This document shows positions 1 through 5,017 of a stretch of DNA of 5,017 nt, piece by piece. Under the pieces are notes generated by a model. The model was not told the origin of the DNA. It saw only the letters and a program-made list of their open reading frames with translations, and searched no databases. Source of the stretch: Bacteroidales bacterium (GTDB lineage Bacteria > Bacteroidota > Bacteroidia > Bacteroidales > UBA7960). A program made the translations under genes and the position numbers. Location: contig PWIY01000117.1 of NCBI GenBank assembly GCA_003560215.1, forward strand, positions 1 to 5,017, written 5' to 3'. Every line of letters begins with the position of its first letter. The stretch's first letter is position 1.

Positions 1-156
1 AAAAATGTTAACAACCGCCGAAAGACTTTCAGAAAAAAAGTACTGTTATTCCAGATTTTAACCTTGCGATGAAAATGCGGTATTCCGCCAGGTTATTCCG
101 GTTACAACCATAATCCGCAGACAACCTTCCCCGGGAAACCCGTAATATTTGTTATA
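1..156. other. Gene-poor leader upstream of the barrel gene
   Basis: No convincing gene is visible here. The plus-strand frames contain only very short open stretches: an ATG at 5 stops at 59-61, and an ATG at 69 stops at 111-113. The frame used by the following gene is closed by a TGA at 70-72. A small perfect hairpin, GCGG-TATT-CCGC, lies at 77-88. A TAATATTTG sequence at 143-151 is one base longer than the Bacteroidota -7 consensus TAnnTTTG, so it is only a weak promoter candidate. The stretch is probably intergenic, or it holds the decayed 5' end of the gene that follows. Confidence 0.5.
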
Positions 157-786
157 TTGCAGTATGACAAATACCAAAAATCATTACCGGAGGGGAGGAA
201 CTCCCATTCTGACACGGACGGGATCCCCATCCCCTTGCGCATCCGGCTGGAATATACCTTTTCAGAAAAAAACCAGCTCATGTTGCTTTATGCCCCCCTT
301 ACCGTGAACTACCAGTCAGATATCCCCTTCGATATCAGGTTTATGGATACAGATTTCGAAGCAGGCCAGCGAGTAGACGGCCTTTACAGGTTCAACAGTT
401 ACAGGCTGACCTACCGCAGGCTGTTTTCCGATTCCGGTGACAAACTGCAGTACGGGGCAGGATTCACAGCCAAGATCAGGGATGCCAGGGTACGGTTGAG
501 CAGCGATCAGCTGACCGATACCAAAGATGACTTTGGGTTTGTGCCCCTGCTTCACCTGTTCGTTTCATACAGACAGGGCCCGTGGCTTGGGACGTTCGAA
601 GCCGACGGACTCGCCGGAGGACCGGGAAGGGCGTTTGACGTTTACACAGGCATCGGCAGAAAAATCAGCGAAAACATGACCATTCAGGCCGGATACCGCC
701 TGCTGGAAGGAGGCGCTGATGTGGAGGAAGTGTACAATTTTACACTTATTCACTTTGCGGCGGTTGGAATTTACCTGGAGTTTTAG
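157..786 (+). CDS. Putative outer-membrane beta-barrel protein, 5' end uncertain
   Basis: The 209-residue frame is rich in alternating, aromatic-flanked stretches typical of membrane beta-strands, for example residues 27-35, 40-52, 77-87, 97-106, 126-138, 162-168, 174-182 and 192-209. It ends in Phe (GIYLEF), as outer-membrane barrels usually do. Notable segments are RFNSYRLTYR (78-87), GFTAKIRDA (102-110) and YRLLEGGAD (180-188). These resemble a conserved but functionally uncharacterised small-barrel family that I recall from Bacteroidota and relatives; this is from memory and not searched. The only in-frame start near the 5' end is TTG at 157. There is no Shine-Dalgarno sequence before it and no signal peptide after it, which an outer-membrane protein needs. 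The next in-frame ATG (codon 42) lies inside a predicted strand. An upstream in-frame TGA at 70-72 blocks extension. The gene is therefore either 5'-truncated, frameshifted, or started unusually. Its 3' end overlaps the convergent permease gene. The coding call for the body of the protein is solid, but the function is unknown. Confidence 0.65.
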   Translation: MQYDKYQKSLPEGRNSHSDTDGIPIPLRIRLEYTFSEKNQLMLLYAPLTVNYQSDIPFDIRFMDTDFEAGQRVDGLYRFNSYRLTYRRLFSDSGDKLQYGAGFTAKIRDARVRLSSDQLTDTKDDFGFVPLLHLFVSYRQGPWLGTFEADGLAGGPGRAFDVYTGIGRKISENMTIQAGYRLLEGGADVEEVYNFTLIHFAAVGIYLEF

Positions 787-1975
787 CCGTCAGCGCCCTG
801 AATACCTCTAACCATGAAAGCTCCTTTCCTGTCATGAGGATAGAAAAGCGGAAAATCATGGAAGCAAGCATCCGCAGAAAATAAAAAGCAAGTGCCAGAA
901 CAGCGAAAGACCCGGCAACCTGCCACCATTCAACGCTGGAAACCGCAATCCTCACCGGCATGGCGGAAGCAGATGTCAGCGGGAACCACGACAAAAACAC
1001 GGCAGGGGTTCCATCCGGGTTATTTAACACCAGCAACGATAAAACAACAAACAGAATTGGCACCATCATAAATGAGGTCTTGCCTGAATTGTTGGGATCG
1101 TTTATGAGCGAAGCAACTGCTGCCAAAAAAGCATTCCAGAAAAGTATCCCCAGAATCGTAAAAAGCAGAAACAGCATAACCGTTGGCCCCAGCGACGGGA
1201 AATAAAGCGAGTCAAAAACAGAAAAAACCGAATACCCGGTAAATTGCGATACAAGCATGCCAGCCAGAAGACCTATGATTGAATATGTGATAACTGAAGC
1301 AATTCCTGTGAGTGTAATGCCCAGTATTTTACCATCCATCCATCGTTGCGGCCTGATGGCAGATACAATTTGCTCGGTAATTTTGATTTGTTTCTCTCCC
1401 GTAATGGCAGTAAACTGATAGGCAAAGCTGACAAAAACCGCCAGCACCATCAAAATGGCAAAAGAAATGGCCACAATATTCCGGTTCCTCCTGAAGCTAT
1501 CCTGAAAGTAAGTTTCTTCAAGGCTTGCTCCCTGAAAGATCTTTTCCAGGGTTTCTCCGCTTACTCCTTCCCTTTCCATATTCCGGAGCTGATCATATTC
1601 ATCCAGGATGCCCTTCAGTGTCCCAAGCTGCCTGGGTTCTTCCCATGCATGCAGCAGAAAGGTATCTCCCTGCATTTGCAGGTATTTTCCTTCTTCGGTT
1701 TCTGAAATCCGCCCGATGTGCTTACCGGTTTCATCAGCAGGAAGCAGCGTTACCTCAAATGACTCCTGAAGCATGGAAATTAAATACTCATCGGTGTTAT
1801 CAGCAACCACCAGCTCGGACTTGGTTTCCTCACCTGAAGCTGCATAGCGTCCCCCCAAAAAGCCGATACTGAAAATAAAGAGCATGACCACAATACCGAT
1901 CAATTCATTTTTCGGTTTAAAAAAACGCCGAAACTCCCAAAGCGTAACTGTTATAATTTGACTGAATGGACTCAT
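746..1975 (-). CDS. ABC-2 type (NatB-like) ABC transporter permease
   Basis: This is the membrane subunit of an ABC exporter, working with the ATPase encoded just upstream. The 409-residue protein has the classic ABC-2 layout of the NatB/ABC2_membrane_3 type. It starts with a short cytoplasmic N-terminus containing WEFRRFFKPK (13-22) and a first membrane helix at about 25-41. A large extracytoplasmic domain follows (about 42-166), and then a cluster of five or so helices at roughly 167-187, 217-243, 263-290, 303-317 and 353-375. The segment EKQIKITEQIVSAIRP (194-209) is the coupling-helix motif seen in NatB-like permeases, and WFPLTSASAMPVRI (330-343) is the conserved loop between late helices. 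The ATG start overlaps the ATPase stop as ATGA, implying translational coupling. The last 13 codons run antisense across the end of the barrel gene. The substrate cannot be read from the sequence. NatAB exports sodium, but relatives handle other ions, drugs or peptides. Confidence 0.93.
   Translation of the reverse strand: MSPFSQIITVTLWEFRRFFKPKNELIGIVVMLFIFSIGFLGGRYAASGEETKSELVVADNTDEYLISMLQESFEVTLLPADETGKHIGRISETEEGKYLQMQGDTFLLHAWEEPRQLGTLKGILDEYDQLRNMEREGVSGETLEKIFQGASLEETYFQDSFRRNRNIVAISFAILMVLAVFVSFAYQFTAITGEKQIKITEQIVSAIRPQRWMDGKILGITLTGIASVITYSIIGLLAGMLVSQFTGYSVFSVFDSLYFPSLGPTVMLFLLFTILGILFWNAFLAAVASLINDPNNSGKTSFMMVPILFVVLSLLVLNNPDGTPAVFLSWFPLTSASAMPVRIAVSSVEWWQVAGSFAVLALAFYFLRMLASMIFRFSILMTGKELSWLEVFRALTAKTPGKFQPPQSE
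1972..1975 (-). promoter_or_regulatory. ATGA stop-start overlap coupling ATPase and permease
   Basis: Read on the minus strand, the four bases ATGA contain both the permease ATG (1975-1973) and the ATPase TGA (1974-1972). Such overlaps normally indicate one mRNA and translational re-initiation, which would keep the two transporter subunits in balance. Confidence 0.85.
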
Positions 1976-2913
1976 AGCTGATGGTTGTTAACTAAAGTAA
2001 TAAAAATGTCATGCAAATTCCTTGAATGGCTTCTGATATGGGTTACCCCATCTGCTCCGGCCAGCTGGCTGAAAAACGGAGCCAGCCGTGTACCGCTCTG
2101 CAAAACAATCCGGGCAGTACCGGGATCTGTCCCTACTGCTGACTCAACCCCGTCAAAAGATTGGATCTCAGCGACCGGAACAGCATTTTCAAAAGTCACG
2201 TCCACCATGTGCTTATTTCCATAAGCTTTATAGATTTCAGACATGCTTCCATTGAACAGGCTTTCTCCCCGGTTTATCAGGCAGACTTTGTTGGCCAGTT
2301 TTTCAACCAGGGTCATCTGATGCGAACTAAGCAAAATGGTCATTCCCTGCTTATTGAGCTCCCTGATATAGTTGATAAATTTTTCCTGGTTTACAGGATC
2401 GAGGCCCGAAAATGGTTCATCAAGTATGGCAAAAGCCGGCTTGTGCAAGATGGATGAAATAAACTGAATTTTTTGTTGATTCCCTTTGGAAAGTGCCATT
2501 AGTTTCTCATTCGCCCTGTCAGCCAGATCAAGCCTTTCAAGCCATTCCATGGCAGCAGTTCTGGCTTCATTCTTTTGCATACCCCTGATAGATGCAAGAT
2601 AAACCAGCGATCGAATTACAGGCAGATCAGTATACAGGCCCCTTTCCTCAGGCAGGTATCCAATCAGGGGCGGATCAGGTAAGGAAACCTGCTGTCCGTT
2701 GAAATACCATGCAATACTTCCACTATCGGCCCGGATCATGTCAAGCAAAATGCGTAGAGTCGTTGTTTTACCTGCTCCGTTTGGCCCAAGAAAAGCAAAG
2801 ATATCTCCCCTGTCTACGGAAAAAGACAGGTCCCTGAGGGCCTGTACGGTTTTAAAACGCTTATTCAGTAAATCAATTCGTAGTACAGTTTCTTTCTCAT
2901 TCATCGCTTTCAT
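1972..2913 (-). CDS. ABC transporter ATP-binding protein, NatA-like
   Basis: This cytoplasmic ATPase powers the permease encoded directly downstream. All motifs of an active nucleotide-binding domain are visible in the 313 residues. They are Walker A GPNGAGKTT (43-51), a Q-loop region GYLPEERGLY (85-94), the signature LSKGNQQK (141-148), Walker B FAILDEP (161-167) with catalytic Glu166, the D-loop SGLDP (169-173), and the switch His198 in SSHQM. The Glu-containing Q-loop and the LSKGN form of the signature, in place of Gln and LSGGQ, are usual in the NatA-type subfamily. The C-terminal part (about 228-305) matches in position and length the DUF4162 domain of that group. The ATG at 2913 is used here; a second ATG at codon 4 (2904) is equally possible, because neither has a clear Shine-Dalgarno sequence. 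No TAnnTTTG element was found on this strand upstream of the operon. The substrate is unknown. Confidence 0.95.
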   Translation of the reverse strand: MKAMNEKETVLRIDLLNKRFKTVQALRDLSFSVDRGDIFAFLGPNGAGKTTTLRILLDMIRADSGSIAWYFNGQQVSLPDPPLIGYLPEERGLYTDLPVIRSLVYLASIRGMQKNEARTAAMEWLERLDLADRANEKLMALSKGNQQKIQFISSILHKPAFAILDEPFSGLDPVNQEKFINYIRELNKQGMTILLSSHQMTLVEKLANKVCLINRGESLFNGSMSEIYKAYGNKHMVDVTFENAVPVAEIQSFDGVESAVGTDPGTARIVLQSGTRLAPFFSQLAGADGVTHIRSHSRNLHDIFITLVNNHQL

Positions 2914-2927
2914 AACGCAAGATTGTT

Positions 2928-2935
2928 TATTTTTG
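2928..2935 (+). promoter_or_regulatory. Candidate Bacteroidota -7 promoter element for the PAP2 gene
   Basis: TATTTTTG is an exact match to TAnnTTTG and lies 42 bases before the PAP2 ATG. No TTTG is present at the usual -33 distance; only a TTTC occurs, at about 2908. The sequence is AT-rich, so a chance match is possible. It lies in the 64-base gap between divergent genes, where a promoter is expected. Confidence 0.45.
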
Positions 2936-2953
2936 CCCGCTTCGGCTGGCGGG
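2936..2953. other. Short GC-rich hairpin in the divergent promoter region
   Basis: The arms CCCGC (2936-2940) and GCGGG (2949-2953) are perfect reverse complements around an 8-base loop that itself contains TTCG. The hairpin sits directly after the -7-like motif, so it would be at the start of the PAP2 transcript, and on the other strand in the leader of the ABC operon. There is no T-run after it on the plus strand. On the minus strand it is followed by GCAAAAATAAA, so it is not a standard terminator. It could be an operator, a leader stem or a dispersed palindrome. Confidence 0.4.
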
Positions 2954-2977
2954 AAATAACCTGATCACAAACCCAAC

Positions 2978-3526
2978 ATGAGCATCCTGGCAGAATTTGA
3001 CATCCAATTACTCCGGCCAATCCACCATTGCAGAATTGAATCACTGGACAACCTGCTTTTATGGCTGTCAGGATCAACTTATTACGTCGCGGCCGGAATC
3101 ATCCTCTGCTTGGGGATCGCAGCCCTGTTGCATAACCCACAGAAGTTCAGGCATTCTTTTGCCAGAATCCTTATGATGCTTTCATCGGTAATACTGGCTG
3201 TTCTTGCGCTAAAGTACACAATTTTGCGAACAAGACCCTTTGAAGCATATTCCGATATCGAAAATTTATCCGCTGCCACCAGTCCGTCTTTCCCATCAGG
3301 CCATACTGCCGTTGCCTTTTCAATTGCATTGGGTTTCATGTTTTCAGGGATTAACAGACTTTATTATTTGCCGTTGCTGGCATGGGCCACAGCCGTGGCA
3401 TATTCCAGGATGGCCCTGGGTGCTCATTTTCCTTCGGATGTGCTGACCTCGATTGCCAATGCATTGATTGCCGCATTGCTTATCTGCAGGCAAGGGCAAA
3501 ATCGATCCCAAAATATGACGGTATGA
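2978..3526 (+). CDS. PAP2-family membrane phosphatase
   Basis: This is a membrane acid phosphatase of the PAP2 (phosphatidic acid phosphatase type 2) superfamily. Relatives remove phosphate from lipid carriers such as undecaprenyl diphosphate, phosphatidylglycerol phosphate or lipid A. All three catalytic motifs are intact in the 182 residues: KX6RP (K79 to R86-P87), PSGH (106-109, with His109), and SRX5HX3D (S143-R144, nucleophile His150, Asp154 in HFPSD). Hydrophobic helices are apparent at about 35-51, 62-78, 109-123, 128-146 and 155-169, the usual short PAP2 core placing the active site at the outer face of the inner membrane. The ATG at 2978 has no Shine-Dalgarno sequence, as is common in this phylum. 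The gene is divergent from the ABC operon and 36 bases upstream of the reductase gene. The exact lipid substrate cannot be told from sequence; undecaprenyl diphosphate recycling is one possibility. Confidence 0.93.
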   Translation: MSILAEFDIQLLRPIHHCRIESLDNLLLWLSGSTYYVAAGIILCLGIAALLHNPQKFRHSFARILMMLSSVILAVLALKYTILRTRPFEAYSDIENLSAATSPSFPSGHTAVAFSIALGFMFSGINRLYYLPLLAWATAVAYSRMALGAHFPSDVLTSIANALIAALLICRQGQNRSQNMTV

Positions 3527-3530
3527 TTGC

Positions 3531-3538
3531 TATCTTTG
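3531..3538 (+). promoter_or_regulatory. Candidate Bacteroidota -7 promoter element for the SDR gene
   Basis: TATCTTTG matches TAnnTTTG exactly. It begins four bases after the PAP2 stop and ends 24 bases before the SDR ATG, which would give a leader of about 15-20 bases. No clear -33 TTTG was found upstream. Its placement in a gap of only 36 bases makes it a good candidate for a separate promoter for the reductase gene. Confidence 0.5.
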
Positions 3539-3562
3539 GTATGTTCAACAAAAAAATATACC

Positions 3563-4339
3563 ATGCGTACAGCAATCATTACCGGAGCCTACGGAGCAAT
3601 AGGCAAAGCCATAGCAAGAGGCGTCGCGGCACAGGGATACCATGTAACCCTGGCAGGGCGCAATGAACAGGCCCTCGAAGACTTCCGCAAAGAACTTGCA
3701 GATAAAACCGGAAACAGCCACATCTCAACGATAGCAGTGGACTTTTCGCAACAACAGGAGATCAAAGCCGCTGCAGAAAAATGGAGCGGTCCGCTTCACC
3801 TGCTGATCAACAACGCCGCCACCACTCCGCCAACGAGGATGGAAACACCCCAGGGGATCGAAGTGCAGTTTGCCACAAATGTGCTGGGCTATTTCTGGAT
3901 GATCGGGTATTTCAGCGAGTACATGAAAGGCCTGGACGATGCCCGGATTGTGAACGTGGCCAGTTATTGGGCCGGTGACCTTGACCTGAATGACCTGGAG
4001 TTCAAAAAACGTCATTACAACAATGACACGGTTTACAGGCAAAGCAAACAGGCCAACAGAATGCTGACGGTGGCTTTCGCGGACAGGCTGAAACAATACG
4101 GGATCTCCGTGCTGTCGACCCACCCCGGTGATGTTCGCTCAAAGGTGAGCACCCGGCTGGGTCATGGCGGGTGGGAATCGCCCGAAGAAGGAGCCGACAC
4201 CCCCCTGTATTGCGCGCTGGATCCCGGGCTGAAAGGCGTCACCGGAAAATATTTCGCCCACAGACACCAGGAACCCTGCCCCTTTTCGATGAACAATGAC
4301 GAAGTGGAGCGGTTATATGAACTTTGCGGGGAATATTGA
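3563..4339 (+). CDS. Short-chain dehydrogenase/reductase (SDR), retinol-dehydrogenase-like
   Basis: This is a cytoplasmic NAD(P)-dependent oxidoreductase with a Rossmann fold; the substrate is unknown. In the 258-residue protein the classical SDR features are complete. They are the cofactor motif TGAYGAIG (7-14), Arg33 after the second strand (AGRN), which suggests NADP(H), Asp60 near the adenine pocket, NNAA (83-86) and the structural Asn106. The catalytic residues are Ser134 and the YRQSK pair Tyr158/Lys162, followed by HPGDVRSK (187-194). The PG motif and its tail resemble the retinol dehydrogenase/WWOX-like subgroup, which is often named this way in bacteria without a proven retinoid substrate. 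The start is taken at ATG 3563, because this puts the first beta-strand immediately at the N-terminus. A TTG at 3527 is also in frame, but it would add a 12-residue extension that overlaps the candidate promoter. The length is typical for the family. Confidence 0.93.
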   Translation: MRTAIITGAYGAIGKAIARGVAAQGYHVTLAGRNEQALEDFRKELADKTGNSHISTIAVDFSQQQEIKAAAEKWSGPLHLLINNAATTPPTRMETPQGIEVQFATNVLGYFWMIGYFSEYMKGLDDARIVNVASYWAGDLDLNDLEFKKRHYNNDTVYRQSKQANRMLTVAFADRLKQYGISVLSTHPGDVRSKVSTRLGHGGWESPEEGADTPLYCALDPGLKGVTGKYFAHRHQEPCPFSMNNDEVERLYELCGEY

Positions 4340-4342
4340 CCG

Positions 4343-4395
4343 GGACCACAACCCTGGCAAATGGTCCGCAACCTGCCCTGATCAAATGAGCAGGG
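4343..4395 (+). terminator. Two tandem hairpins after the SDR gene, possible terminator
   Basis: Four bases after the SDR stop, GGACCA (4343-4348) and TGGTCC (4362-4367) form a perfect 6-base stem. A second stem, CCCTG/CAGGG (4376-4380 and 4391-4395), may be extended inside by a few more pairs. Neither is followed by a T-run, so intrinsic termination is uncertain. No TAnnTTTG element was found between here and the next ATG at 4444, so read-through into that gene is also possible. Confidence 0.3.
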
Positions 4396-4443
4396 TCATC
4401 AATGCCACACCCACAAACCAACCGCTCTTATAAACCAATTACC

Positions 4444-5017
4444 ATGAAAACAATTTTTACCCTCCTGTTGCTTCATGTCACAGTACTTACTGTTTCTGGC
4501 CAGCAAAACCCTGGTACCGGCTTTGACAATTATCATTACCGCAATGAATTCCTGCTGGCATCACCCGGAGCCATGGGGTTCGGGCTGTATGGTTTTGCCA
4601 ATCCGGCCATCCTGAATTATGTCACCCACCCGGACATCACCGTTGCCTGGTCCGGCAACGATGCCGGGTTGTCAGATTTCCGCCGGTGGGGAGTGTTTGC
4701 CGGACTGCCAAACAGTGGGTTTTCCCTGCACCAGTTAAGCTTTGACGGAAACACGGTGACCGATTACCGAATTTCCTCAGCATTTGGGAACGACAGGCTC
4801 GGTGCCGGTTTCAGCATCAACTGGTCGGGTGGCGACAGGGATTTTTTCGGACGGGAAACCAGTGTGACCCTCGGCACCCTGTTCAGGCCCTCTCCCTATT
4901 TTTCCCTGGGCCTTACAGGAACCTCCTTAACCGATTTTGATGATTACGAAGGCGTTGTTGACCTGGCCATCCGCCCCATGGGCAACGAGCACCTGGCCTT
5001 GTTCGCCGATTATGCCC
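4444..5017 (+). CDS. Exported protein, N-terminal part; probable S49 (SppA-like) peptidase with barrel-like domain
   Basis: The gene is cut by the window end: 191 codons are present with no stop. It opens with a clear Sec signal peptide: Lys2, a hydrophobic core at about residues 4-17, and probable cleavage after VSG (about residue 19). The remainder is rich in Gly, Phe and alternating strands, for example GVFAGLPNSGFSLHQLSF (83-100), DRLGAGFSINW (117-127), SVTLGTLFRP (140-149) and YFSLGLTGTS (152-161). It looks like an outer-membrane beta-barrel or a related all-beta domain. The segment SPGAMGFGLYGFANPA (40-55), and later DLAIRPMGNE (173-182), resemble from memory the N-terminal region of S49-family peptidases annotated as signal peptide peptidase SppA in Bacteroidota and Ignavibacteria. 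The catalytic domain would lie beyond the window and is not seen, so the peptidase call is an inference. ATG 4444 is chosen because the signal peptide begins there. There is no Shine-Dalgarno sequence. Confidence 0.75.
   Translation, partial: MKTIFTLLLLHVTVLTVSGQQNPGTGFDNYHYRNEFLLASPGAMGFGLYGFANPAILNYVTHPDITVAWSGNDAGLSDFRRWGVFAGLPNSGFSLHQLSFDGNTVTDYRISSAFGNDRLGAGFSINWSGGDRDFFGRETSVTLGTLFRPSPYFSLGLTGTSLTDFDDYEGVVDLAIRPMGNEHLALFADYA

Noticed and set aside
164..304. ATG at 164 opening a 46-codon frame at the start of the barrel gene
   Set aside because: The frame reads as low-complexity Ser/Thr/Pro/Arg sequence without a signal peptide, and it runs out of frame with the barrel. It does not repair the missing 5' end.
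1346..1872. Long plus-strand open frames antisense to the permease gene
   Set aside because: They lie wholly within the strongly supported permease gene, and their translations show no recognisable domain. They are shadows of the codon pattern on the other strand.
3527..3562. TTG at 3527 as the start of the SDR gene
   Set aside because: It would add 12 residues before the first Rossmann strand and would include the likely promoter in the coding region. ATG 3563 gives the standard SDR N-terminus.
3725..4123. Minus-strand open frame of 132 codons within the SDR gene
   Set aside because: The SDR gene on the plus strand has a complete set of catalytic motifs. The antisense frame has no start signal and shows no known fold or domain.
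1..5017. CRISPR array, insertion sequence, tRNA, phage or defence cassette
   Set aside because: I saw no regularly spaced repeats, transposase or integrase motifs, terminal inverted repeats, tRNA cloverleaf or clustered small unknown genes. The gene content is ordinary envelope and metabolic housekeeping.

Overview
The window looks like ordinary chromosome from a member of the Bacteroidota, probably a Bacteroidales-like lineage. Three observations support this. There are two outer-membrane or exported proteins of types common in that phylum. Shine-Dalgarno sequences are lacking in front of most genes. Two gene starts are preceded by exact matches to TAnnTTTG, the -7 promoter element of Bacteroidota. 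The assignment is inferred from these features, since no phylogenetic marker gene is present.

Layout, left to right. Bases 1-156 hold no convincing gene. A gene for a small outer-membrane beta-barrel protein (157-786, +) follows; it has no ATG start and no signal peptide, so its 5' end is doubtful. It converges on, and overlaps by 41 bases, a two-gene ABC exporter operon on the minus strand. That operon consists of a NatA-type ATPase (1972-2913) followed by an ABC-2/NatB-type permease (746-1975), joined by an ATGA stop-start overlap. A 64-base divergent intergenic region with a promoter-like motif and a short hairpin separates the operon from a plus-strand run. This run comprises a PAP2-family membrane phosphatase (2978-3526), a short-chain dehydrogenase/reductase with its own apparent promoter (3563-4339), and the 5' part of a secreted protein (4444 to the window edge). 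The last gene resembles the N-terminal barrel-like domain found in front of S49 (SppA-like) peptidases in this phylum.

Functionally, most of the genes concern the cell envelope: an ABC export pump, a lipid-phosphate phosphatase, an outer-membrane barrel and an exported probable protease. Only the two ABC genes are clearly a working unit. The others look like independent neighbours. I saw no mobile element, CRISPR array, tRNA, rRNA or defence-type cassette, and nothing that I would call a new system. The points most worth a second look are the damaged or unusual 5' end of the first gene, the convergent overlap, and the barrel-like domain of the truncated last gene.
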